Below are positions 37,001 through 46,780 of a stretch of 64,000 nucleotides of DNA, one piece after another (within the stretch, counting starts at the first letter, position 1; each line of letters starts with the position of its first letter). A program made the position numbers and the translations under genes. Source of the DNA: Doris montereyensis (lineage: Eukaryota; Mollusca; Gastropoda; Nudibranchia; Dorididae); the NCBI GenBank assembly GCA_037039925.1, contig JAXRKP010000574.1, positions 152,001 to 216,000 on the forward strand, in the 5' to 3' direction. The notes below the pieces were generated by a model. That model made no database searches. It was not told the DNA's origin and saw only the letters and a program-made list of their open reading frames with translations.

Positions 37001-39046
37001 TGGTCTGAGAAAACGTGTAAAGAATATGGGATGGTGTGAGAAAACGTGTAAGGAACATGGGATGGTGTGAGAAAACGTGTCAAGAACACGGGTCGGTGTG
37101 AGAAAACGTGTAAAGAACACTGGACGGTGGGAGAAAACGTGTAAAGAACACGGGACGGTGTGAGAAAACGTGTAAAGAACAGTGGACGGTGGGAGAAAAC
37201 GTGTAAAGAACACGGGAAGGTGTGAGAAAACGTTTAAAGAACATGGAGGGTGGTAGAAAACGTGTAAAGAACACAGGACAGTGTGAGAAAACGTGTAAAG
37301 AACACTGGACGGTGTGAGAAAACGTGTAAAGAACACTGGACGGTGTGAGAAAACGTGTAAAGAACACGGGCCGGTGGGAGAAAACGTGTAAAGAACACAG
37401 GACAGTGTGAGAAAACGTGTAAAGAACACTGGATGGTGTGAGAAAACGTGTAAAGAACACAGGACGGTGTGAGAAAACGTGTAAAGAACACAGGACAGTG
37501 TGAGAAAACGTGTAAAGAACACAGGACGGTGTGAGACAACGTGTAAAGAACACGGGTTGGTGTGAGAAAACGTGTAAAGAACACAGGACAGTGTGAGAAA
37601 ACGTGTAAAGAACACGGGACGGTGGGAGAAAACGTGTGAAGAACACAGGACAGTGTGAGAAAACGTGTAAAGAACAAAGGACAGTGTGAGAAAACGTGTA
37701 AAGAACACAGGACGGTGTGAGAAAACGTTTAAAGAACACAGGACAGTGTGAGAAAACGTGTAAAGAACACAGGACGGTGTGAGAAAACGTGTAAAGAACA
37801 CAGGACAGTGTGAGAAAACGTATAAAGAACACAGGACGGTGTGAGAAAACGTGGAAAGAACACGGGTTGGTGTGAGAAAACGTGTAAAGAACACAGGACG
37901 GTGTGAGAAAACGTGTAAAGAACATAGGATGGTGTGAGAAAACGTGTAAAGAACATGGGATGGTGTGAGAAAACGTGTAAAGAACACAGGACGGTGTGAG
38001 AAAACGTGTCAAGAACACAGGTCAGTGTGAGAAAACGTGTAAAGAACACAGGACGGTGGGAGAAAACGTGTAAAGAACATGGGTCGGTGTGAGAAAATGT
38101 GTAAAGAACATGGAATGGTGTGAGAAAACGTGTAAAGAACACGGGTCGGTGTGAGAAAACGTGTAAAAAACATGGGATGGTGTGAGAAAACGTGTAAAGA
38201 ACATGGGATGGTGTGAGAAAACGTGTAAAGAACATGGGATGGTGTGAGAAAACGTGTAAAGAACACAGGACAGTGTGAGAAAACGTGTAAAGAACACATG
38301 ATAGTTTGAGAAAACGTGTAAAGAACACAGGACAGTGTGAGAAAACGTGTAAAGAACACAGGACAGTGTGAGAAAACGTGTAAAGAACACAGGACAGTGT
38401 GAGAAAACGTGTAAAGAACACGGGATGGTGTGAGAAAACGTGTAAAGAACATGGGATGGTGTGAGAAAACGTGTAAAGAACACGGGATGGTGTGAGAAAA
38501 CGTGTAAAGAACACGGGATGGTGTGAGAAAACGTGTAAAGAACACAGGATGTTGTGAGAAAACGTGTAAAGAACACGGGATAGTGTGAGAAAACGTGTAA
38601 AGAACACGGATGGTGTGAGAAAACGTGTAAAGAACACGGGATAATGTGAGAAAAAGTGTAAAGAACATGGGATGGTGTGAGAAAACGTGTAAAGAACACT
38701 GGACAGTGTGAGAAAACGTGTAAAGAACACGGGATAGTGTGAGAAAACGTGTAAAGAACATGGGATGGTGTGAGAAAACGTGTAAAGAACACAGGACAAT
38801 GTGAGAAAACGTGTAAAGAACACGGGATAGTGTGAGAAAACGTGTAAAGAACACGGGATGGTGTGAGAAAACGTGTAAAGAACACGGGATGATGTGAGAA
38901 AAAGTGTAAAGAACACGGGATGGTGTGAGAAAACGTGTAAAGAACACGGGGTGGTGTGAGAAAACGTGTAAAGAACACAGGACAGTGTGAGAAAACGTGT
39001 AAAGAACACGGGATGGTGTGAGAAAACGTGTAAAGAACACGAATGG
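25066..39046 (+). repeat. 31-bp satellite array, about 450 units, 14 kb
   Basis: The unit is GTGTGAGAAAACGTGTAAAG followed by AACACGGGACG. It is uninterrupted across the interval except for small indels. Variation is concentrated at three CpGs: ACGTG to ACATG/ATGTG, CACGG to CATGG/CACAG, and GACGG to GATGG/GACAG. Higher-order blocks recur: 28300-28375 matches 36930-37005, and the rare word GTTAGAAAGCGTG recurs near 25785, 33002, 33898 and 34706. The unit has no stop codon in any minus frame, while the + strand has TGA and TAA in every unit. It lies between the two PIG3-like genes. From about 31.0 to 32.7 kb indels are frequent, possibly consensus error. Confidence 0.98.
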
Positions 39047-39099
39047 GCCTATTAAATGTGTTACTCTTCGGCACCCCAATCCCGGCGCCCTACACGAGG

Positions 39100-39492
<393 letters not shown>

Positions 39493-39495
<3 letters not shown>

Positions 39496-39834
39496 TAGAG
39501 AGATAGTAGTCTTTCTTGCAAGAGGATGAGAGAGATTAGGAGCAGCACAGACAAGAGGAGAAGAACGACTGCAACATCTGGAGGGCGGAGAACAATATGC
39601 TGTGGCAGCTTGGACTTATCAAGAGGAGAAGAAATGGAGGGCGGAGAACGTCGGCTTCAGCATTTGAAATGGATTTCGGATGTTGCATTTATCCATTTGA
39701 ATGAGTATCAATAGTTTTAAGTAAAATTTATCCATTTAAGTGTCTTTCTTATCCCTGGACGACTCTTGATTGCTGTGAATTGTTTTTATTGCGGTGTATC
39801 AAGTATTTATATACTCATGTACTGGACCGGTGGA
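39493..39834. other. Unique spacer with a short local duplication
   Basis: AAGAGGAGAAGAA ... GGAGGGCGGAGAAC occurs twice at about 39553-39655. Nothing else is recognised. Confidence 0.5.
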
Positions 39835-40330
39835 CGTGGCTTCAATATACTAAATGTTTGTACTGTAGCGTTGTACAGCTCTTGGACTGTCATTAGCAGT
39901 AGACGTGACTTCAATATACTAAATGTTTGTACTGTAGCGTTGTACAGCTCTTGGACTGTCATTAGCAGTAGACGTGGCTTCAATATACTAAATACTTGTA
40001 CTGTAGCGTTGTACAGCTCTTGGACTGTCAGTAGCAGTAGACGTGGCTTCAATATACTAAATGTTTGTACTGTAGCGTTGTACAGCTCTTGGACTGTCAT
40101 TAGCAGTAGACGTGACTTCAATATACTAAATGTTTGTACTGTAGCGTTGTACAGCTCTTGGACTGTCATTAGCAGTAGACGTGGCTTCAATATACTAAAT
40201 ACTTGTACTGTAGCGTTGTACAGCTCTTGGACTGTCAGTAGCAGTAGACGTGGCTTCAATATACTAAATGTTTGTACTGTAGCGTTGTACAGCTCTTGGA
40301 CTGTCATTAGCAGTAGACGTGGCATTAATA
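39835..40330 (+). repeat. 69-bp tandem repeat, seven units in trimeric order
   Basis: The unit is CTTCAATATACTAAATGTTT, GTACTGTAGCGTTGTACAGC, TCTTGGACTGTCATTAGCAG, TAGACGTGG. Diagnostic variants (GTGACTTC, ATACTTG, GTCAGTAG) recur every third unit, so units 1-3 equal 4-6: a 207-bp higher-order repeat. The 69-bp length is a multiple of three and both strands stay open, giving 194- and 172-residue frames of no known family. Confidence 0.93.
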
Positions 40331-40545
40331 CACTTGTTTTTGGACTGTAGCGTTGTTCAGCTCATCACCTGTCCATAGCAATAGACGTGGATTTAATACA
40401 CTTGTTTTTGGACTGTAGCGTTGTTCAGCTCATCACCTGTCCATAGCAATAGACGTGGATTTAATACACTTGTTTTTGGACTGTAGCGTTGTTCAGCTCA
40501 TCACCTGTCCATAGCAATAGACGTGGATTTAATATACTATGTATC
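40320..40545 (+). repeat. 67-bp repeat related to the 69-bp array, about three units
   Basis: The unit is TTAATACACTTGTTTTTGGA, CTGTAGCGTTGTTCAGCTCA, TCACCTGTCCATAGCAATAG, ACGTGGA. It shares CTGTAGCGTTGT and TAGACGTGG with the preceding unit, so it is a diverged continuation. Confidence 0.9.
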
Positions 40546-41025
40546 GGGCAGCTGGTGACAATCTTTATGTTTATACATAAATATGGAGGACTGGAATGCA
40601 ATTTACATTTATTAACTGACATTTACATTAAAATCGTTCACATGAAACGATACCGTTGGGCTGTTTTATCGTGTTTTACAATGAGTAAACAATATTATTT
40701 TGATTTTAAAATACATGTAGATCTACATAGATTTGACAAAGTTGCCACAGACAGAGCAAGTACTCTGTACTTTGTCCAGTTAACTAGTTTATTTTGCAGC
40801 TATTTGTCGCTTCTCGTGTCTACAGGCGATTGCTGATAAATGATCCATTTTCTGGCACCAAGAGACATTTCACTCGATTCAGCTGACAAAGAGAAGGAAA
40901 TGCAATCTCAAAGGTAGAGATATATTTGTGATGTTTACTTTATCTATATTATTATGCTTATTATGCAGAATGACTTATACTCTTTGATTACATGGTCTGA
41001 AAAATAGCAATTGGATTGCAATATT
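40546..41025. other. Intergenic, nothing recognised
   Basis: No domain is recognisable in the short open frames. Confidence 0.5.
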
Positions 41026-41029
41026 TCCA

Positions 41030-41250
41030 AATGTTAAGTCATGTTTGTTGGTAAAAAATAGATCCTATGATTGCATATTTACTTGACTCAAGTAGATCCA
41101 ATGACTTGTCGTTTGTAAAGTCAGAAAGGGATCTTGGTGTAATCTTTGATAAAAATCTGAACATATTCATGAATATATAAGTAAGACAAATAGAATGATT
41201 GGAATTATTTGTAGAAGTGTTTCATATATGGATTTAAACAGGTTTCTTTC
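41030..41250 (+). mobile_element. LINE RT fragment
   Basis: The decayed + frame includes LSFVKSERDLGVIFDKNL and a TNRMIGIICRSVSYMDLNRF-like segment. This is the post-palm region of CR1/Jockey-like RTs, and frameshifts interrupt it. It is related in type to the fragments at 58.5 and 63.7 kb. Confidence 0.65.
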
Positions 41251-41781
41251 TGCAGATCAAAACATTCCGTGCACGTTAATGATCCCTTGGCTGTTGACAG
41301 GACAGTCTGGGCATGTGTGGTGTTCTCACCTCTGACACAAATTCCTTGCTGAGTACGTGAAATTCCGAATGAGAGATTATATCTAATATGATAATATGCC
41401 CTATCGCGTTATGGTCACAAGTCATCACTACTAGATCTAAATGTAATTTCCTTCAATCTCCAATGAATCAATACGCACCAAATCTACCTACCAGTAAAAT
41501 TGTAATTCTGGAAGGCATCTTCACCAAAGGGCAGAGAACATAAGACGCTGTACTTCGTTAGGTTGAAATGTAGATTTAGATCTAGATCTAGTCTCTTGAT
41601 ATATGCACTCCTAGTCAGATGAGTTAAACAATTTAAAAGCGGGACAATACCTTGAAGGTGTGAGAGTAAGAAATGAAATTGGAGAATTAATTTGTGATTT
41701 TTGTAATGACACAAGATAATATGAAAGCCCCAAAGGAACAAAGACGAGATAAACAAAAGGAATAGACAGAACACAACCCTG

Positions 41782-41872
41782 GCCACCATGGGGATCGAAC
41801 CCGCGACCTCTGCGTCGTCACCCATCGCCTCGCCATGAAAAGAAAGCGTGCTACCAACCGAGCTAACTACGC
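41782..41872 (-). mobile_element. tRNA-like head of a SINE (minus strand)
   Basis: The reverse complement reads GTTAGCTCGGTTGGTAGCAC (A box) and, about 45 bp on, GGTCGCGGGTTCGATCCCCA (B box). Spacing is longer than in a normal tRNA and no clean cloverleaf forms. A tRNA-derived SINE is more likely than a functional tRNA. Confidence 0.55.
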
Positions 41873-41909
41873 TAGTCTCCTTAGTGATTTTTGCTAGTTC
41901 AATGGACTA

Positions 41910-42835
41910 GTGGTTGGGGAAAGCATCTTCCCACATAAAAGATTACACAAGGTTACCTGGGTGCCTCCAGATCATCAGACCAAGAATCGAATTGATCATA
42001 TCTGCATTCGCAGTAAGTTTAGAAGATCCATGCTAGATGTTCGAAACAAAAGAGGTGCAGACATTGGCTCTGATCATCATTTACTGATAGGGACCTTTCG
42101 ATTGATGTTAAAGAACTACAAAATGAAATTTGATAAAACTGGCTTTAAATACAACACTGAGCTATTACAGGACCCACAGACTAAGAAAGTGTTCCAAATA
42201 CAACTGAAAAACCATTACGCACCATTAGCAAACCTTATTCAAGAGGACCTTTCGGTAAAACAGGCATAGGAAGATACACACAAAAAAACAGCCTGGGAAA
42301 CCACTTGCAATGAAATACTGGACAAGAAAACAAGACAACACAAGGACTGGATAACATTAGAAACAATGCAAAAGATAAAAATCAGAAAGGACCTAAAATC
42401 AAAGGTAAACAACAACTAGACGAGAGCATCAGAAGCTGACACAGGAAGAATATTATATGGCTCAAGCAAAACAGGAGGGATGGACCAGGATATTAGTGCC
42501 AGAATTGCGAAGGTGACAGCAGCATTTAGGACTTTAAGACCATTTTGGAATTCACAGATCGCATTCCTAAAAAACAAAAATCCGTATTTTCAACACAAAC
42601 ATAAAATCAGTCCTTCTGTATGCCTGTAAAACATGACGCACCACTAAAACATCCACAAGAAAACTTCAAACGCTTATTAACAGATGCCTAAGACAAATCC
42701 TACACATCAAATGGTTTGATAAAAGTACAAACTAACAACTCTGGGAAAAGACACACCAAGAACCGACAGAAGTACAGATTAAGAGAAGGAAATGGGGATG
42801 GCTTGGACACACAATCGTATAAGTCAAGTAAGTCA
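41910..42835 (+). mobile_element. Internally deleted LINE: endonuclease end joined to RT C-terminus
   Basis: An open part encodes VTWVPPDHQTKNRIDHICIR, RGADIGSDHHLLIG, the C-terminal endonuclease with its SDHH active-site motif. WETTCNEILDKKTRQHKDWI follows, then a jump to GSSKTGGMDQDISARIAKVT, SVLLYACKTWRTTKTSTRKL, INRCLRQILHIKWFD and KRRKWGWLGHTIV. The whole RT catalytic core is missing between TRASEA and GGMDQD, which fits an internal deletion. Confidence 0.83.
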
Positions 42836-42984
42836 CAATACCTTAGCATTTTTCGAATGAGCTCAACGCAAAGCGAAACAATTACATAAGTTAACGTAGA
42901 ACAAAATGTAAGTTTTCTTTCAGGCCTGTACTAACGACATTGGTGTTGCCAACCGATGTAAACACCATTGACACGTGACTGCAA

Positions 42985-44036
42985 TGGACGATGCAAAGAT
43001 CCCAAAATGAAAAAGCATTATTTCATTTCGATAATTTCTCATTGACACTGAAACAATACCAGTTCTTAGTCATGACGAGTGTAACGTCGCTCTTTCAGGA
43101 AAATGCCAGACAAATGAATTGTCACCACGCTTCAATCTCAAGATTGTTGCAACAACATGATGTCACCCGTAGTGTCCGACGTCGACAGTGGAGCGGACAA
43201 TCAAGTGACAACAGAGGAAACAATTACTCACTTGTGTAATCGATTCCAAATGGCACATAAAACGGCAACCACCATTGTTGGCAATAGAGGCCAGGTGCAC
43301 CCAAATACCGCGGGCAACAGATTAAGGAATGCGGGATTAGACTGTCGCCGACCATACGTTGGTCATATGCTGAACTTTTGGCAACGCTAGCGTCGTCTCA
43401 CTTGGGCCCGCCAGCATCACAGAATGATTGGACGTTACTGTAAATATGTTCTCTTCGCAGAAGAAAACCAATTTAACGTTTCCCACCCTGATGGACCTGT
43501 TCGAGTTTGGAAACGACGAGGAGAGCGATTTGCTCCAAACTACGCCATGGAGCAGGACAGCTAGGGAGGAGGCAGTGCTCACGTGTGGGGAAGCATCAGC
43601 TACCATCATCCAACACCTCAACACGTGTTTAGAAAACTGGTTATCGCCCAGGTGTAATAGGATGAAATCATTACGCCAATTGTCATCCCAACTTTCTAGT
43701 TGCATCAAGACCTCTTCGTTTCCTACTAGGGCAACGCTCACTCTCACACTGCCCGTTTCACAATGGACGTTATTCGATAACAGAACTTTAACCTGTTGGA
43801 CTGGCCACCATAATCAACCAGATATCTCGCCCATAGAACATCTCGGGGATGAGCTTGGACGCCGCACATACAACAACCGAGTAATCAACCGTAAATTGAC
43901 ACACGCTCTGCACGAGGAATGGCAGACATTCATACAGATACTCATTGGGTCTATGAGGGGCGGATTCAAGCCTGTTTCCATTCAAGAGGGGTCATACTCA
44001 TACAGGTTATTAGACGCATTCGATGTTAGTTGATAA
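42985..44036 (+). pseudogene. Decayed Tc1-like transposase
   Basis: N-terminal helix-turn-helix: LTLKQYQFLVMTSVTSLFQ, RQMNCHHASISRLLQQHDVT. Then THLCNRFQMAHKTA, GNRLRNAGLDCRRPYVG, LTWARQHHRMIG and VRVWKRRGERFAP. The end is DISPIEHLGDELGRRTYNNR with HEEWQTFIQILIGSMRGG. Frameshifts and stops are frequent. The first catalytic Asp is Glu (FAEENQF instead of FxDESxF). The second is Gly (GNAHSHTA instead of DNARPHTA). The final Glu in SPIEHL is kept. Terminal inverted repeats could not be identified. Confidence 0.85.
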
Positions 44037-44428
44037 TTTATTCAATGGTTCATTATTATTTTCCAATTTTTATATGGTGTTTGAATACTTAATTTTTCAT
44101 TAAAGATCCTATGTCTTTGTGTTAGTTTATTCTTATGCAAATACAGTTTAAGCAACACATTGTTTTTTAACATGAACGAAAAAAATAAGAATGATTTAAA
44201 CGATTTTATAAACTTGACTGTTTTAAAACCAGAGAGCAGTAATTCAGCGGTGTGTTTTTAAATGGGGGTGAGTATAGATTATCAAACATCTGACACGATA
44301 TGATATGTCTATATATTTTATATTAAGCTGATCTTCTCTCTAACTTAAAGTACAGTAAGCTCAGGAAGCATTGCAGACATGACCACCATACTTCACCATT
44401 GTTAAAATTTCTCTCATTAAAGTCGAGA
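44037..44428. other. Intergenic, nothing recognised
   Basis: AT-rich flank downstream of the Tc1-like remnant. Confidence 0.5.
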
Positions 44429-44725
44429 TGGGGGCCCGGTAGTCCAGAGACAAGGTGTCGGCTTCTCAACCAAAAGGTAATGGGTTCGAGCCCCACCAAC
44501 GGTTGACAAATTTTCTCGAGTTTTTTCGAGGAAATCTAACACCCCCCTCCTCCCCCCTAACACACACACACATCCCTGGTCCAGGTAAGTGGATCAACAC
44601 CTAGTCCCATCGGAGACGGGCGATAAAAACAGGTCCCGTGTGCAGATCACAACACTCTGTAAACGTTCTGACGGTTTCTAAGGCAGTTCGGGCAAAATTT
44701 TAAAAATCTTACCAAAACCGCCCGA
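44429..44725 (+). mobile_element. tRNA-derived SINE
   Basis: The head GGGGGCCCGGTAGTCCAGAG, ACAAGGTGTCGGCTTCTCAA, then GGTAATGGGTTCGAGCCCCA has tRNA A and B boxes with near-normal spacing. The body follows: a CTCGAG-TTTTTT-CGAGG hairpin, a C-rich/CACACA stretch, TGGTCCAGGTAAGTGGATCA and AGACGGGCGATAAAAACAGG. It ends in AT-rich sequence. It sits about 100 bp upstream of the copy 2 leader. Confidence 0.75.
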
Positions 44726-44825
44726 GATCAAAAATAAAATCAAATAAGTCGGATTTCTTTTTTAATTGCCATTTTATGATCATTATTCTTTCATGGATGT
44801 CTTTTGACTACGACACACCTTGTCA

Positions 44826-44881
44826 TTCTGAATTTAATGTGTAAACATTTTTATTGTCATTGAAACCTTCTGATTGCAAGA
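44826..44881 (+). promoter_or_regulatory. Conserved leader upstream of copy 2
   Basis: Nearly identical to 7726-7784 before copy 1 (ATTCTGAATTTAATGTGTAA, CATTTTTATTGTCATTGAAA, GATTGCAAGA). The shared block probably marks the duplicated 5'UTR or proximal promoter. Confidence 0.6.
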
Positions 44882-45022
44882 ATGATGAAGGCTGTGAGGT
44901 TCACCAACGAAGCTGCCAAAAATCTCTTTATCAACGACAAGGAATGTAGACCTGAACCTGGAGTCAAGGAGGTTCAAATCCGTGTTGTAGCTACAGCTAT
45001 TAACAGATCGGATACATATCAG
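44882..45022 (+). CDS. TP53I3-like: Copy 2 exon 1
   Basis: Same 47-codon length as copy 1. Changes include KGDPK to NEAAK, ISDKES to INDKEC and RADTLQ to RSDTYQ. The donor is CAG|GTACTG, identical to copy 1. Confidence 0.9.
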
Positions 45023-45149
45023 GTACTGGAATGTCTCTATTTCAACAATCTCGTTAGAAAATGTTTCACGGTGCAATCTGTGATGCAACCAAAACTGTTT
45101 ATCAAAGTTCTGAGTAAATACTTTTTCAAGTGTATTTATTGATAAGTCA

Positions 45150-45850
45150 CTTTTATAACGTTATAACATAGATCTGTTAATAGTGATCACTTTTATAACG
45201 TTATATAACATAGATCTAACGTTTAATAGATCTGTTAATAATCACTTTTATAACGTTATAACATAGATCTGTTAATAGTAATCACTTTTATAACGTTATA
45301 ACATAGATCTGTTAATAGTGATCACTTTTATAACGTTATAACATAGATCTGTTAATAGTGATCACTTTTATAACGTTATAACATAATCGTAATATAATCA
45401 CTTTTATAACGTTATAACTGTTAATAGTAATCACTTTTATAACGTTATAACATAGATCTGTTAATAGTAATCACTTTTATAACGTTATAACATAGATCTG
45501 TTAATAGTAATCACTTTTATAACGTTATAACATAGATCTGTTAATAGTAATCACTTTTATAACGTTATAAACGTTATAACATAGATCTGTTAATAGTAAT
45601 CACTTTTATAACTTTATAACATAGATCTGTTAATGGTAATCACTTTTACAACGTTATAACATAGATCTGTTAATAGTAATCACTTTTATAACTTTATAAC
45701 ATAGATCTGTTAATAGTAATCACTTTTTATAACGTTATAACATAGATCTGTTAATAGTAATCACTTTTATAACTTTATAACATAGATCTGTTAATAGTAA
45801 TCACTTTTATAACGTTATAACATAGATCTGTTAATGGTAATCACTTTTTT
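45150..45850 (+). repeat. Intron 1 minisatellite, 40-bp unit, about 17 copies
   Basis: The unit is TAATCACTTTTATAACGTTA plus TAACATAGATCTGTTAATAG. Each unit contains the palindromes ATAACGTTAT and AGATCT. Some units are shortened or carry AACTTT in place of AACGTT. Confidence 0.95.
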
Positions 45851-46769
45851 ACTTTCAATCTATGCTTTGTAGGTTATTCGGAACGATATCTTGTTATATT
45901 ATACTGTGGGCTTGCGTGTGTTTATAAAGCCCAAAAATGTATTGAGTATACTCCTACCAATAACAGAGTAGTAAGTTTATTAGTAAATAAAATCAAAGAT
46001 TTAATTTAATTTCAATTCCATTATTGAACATTAAAAAAAAACAATTCTATGTAAATAAACTGAAAGATTGTATAAAATCAGACGCTAAAAGTAACATTTC
46101 TTGCTTTCAATTTCAACACGGATGTCATTTAATTGATGTTGAAAGTGCAAACATGAAAGTTTATATCAGGCAATATGCTTCTTGTATGACTTTCATCGAT
46201 TGTATTTAGAGGAGGTGATTACATGTGTGCGTCTGTGAATATGTTGGGAGTTGCATTACAATTACATCTAGATTTAAATACATCTAGCGAGAGACGAAAC
46301 GCATATGAAACAATTGAAGCTGTTGACTACCGGAACAATCTGAGATTCATTTGCCCTTGAAGGGACATGTTCCGATTCAATCCTCTGTAAGACCCTATTT
46401 TTAGTCATCCTAACATTTAAGAAACAAAACCTAATTAAGGACATCGACATTTAAATAGAAATATCTACTTATCCGTTATTATTCCTCAAACCGTTTATCT
46501 CTGATAGAGCCAAAAAGTATTTGAGAGCCTCTCAAGATTGTATGACATTCCAAAGTATTATACTATTCTTTTCTATATTTATATGCGAATTTTTTTTCTC
46601 AAATAACAGAAACAAATTATTATCCGATTTTCTCAAAAGGCTACTTTTTAACAGTGATTTGCAATTTTCTTTTTTTATTTATTGTCCAATTGCCCCCAAT
46701 TTTTGTATTCAACATCTATAAATCAATATATACTTTTGACTAGTAGTGATTTTAATGTCTTCAAGATTG
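45851..46769. other. Intron 1 of copy 2, unassigned part
   Basis: AT-rich, no domain or array recognised. Confidence 0.5.
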
Positions 46770-46780
46770 CTAGAATAATC

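Noticed and set aside
25066..39046. CRISPR-like direct repeat array
   Set aside because: Repeats are contiguous with no spacers, copies vary at CpGs, and the context is a eukaryotic genome.
25224..39079. Giant minus-strand open frames (up to about 2000 codons) as a repeat protein gene
   Set aside because: All three minus frames are open because the 31-bp unit lacks stops. Frame-shifting indels are tolerated everywhere and there is no unique N- or C-terminal domain or splice evidence.
44429..44500. Functional tRNA gene at 44.43 kb (also 41.78-41.87 kb)
   Set aside because: A and B boxes are present but acceptor and anticodon stems do not pair cleanly, and SINE body sequence follows.
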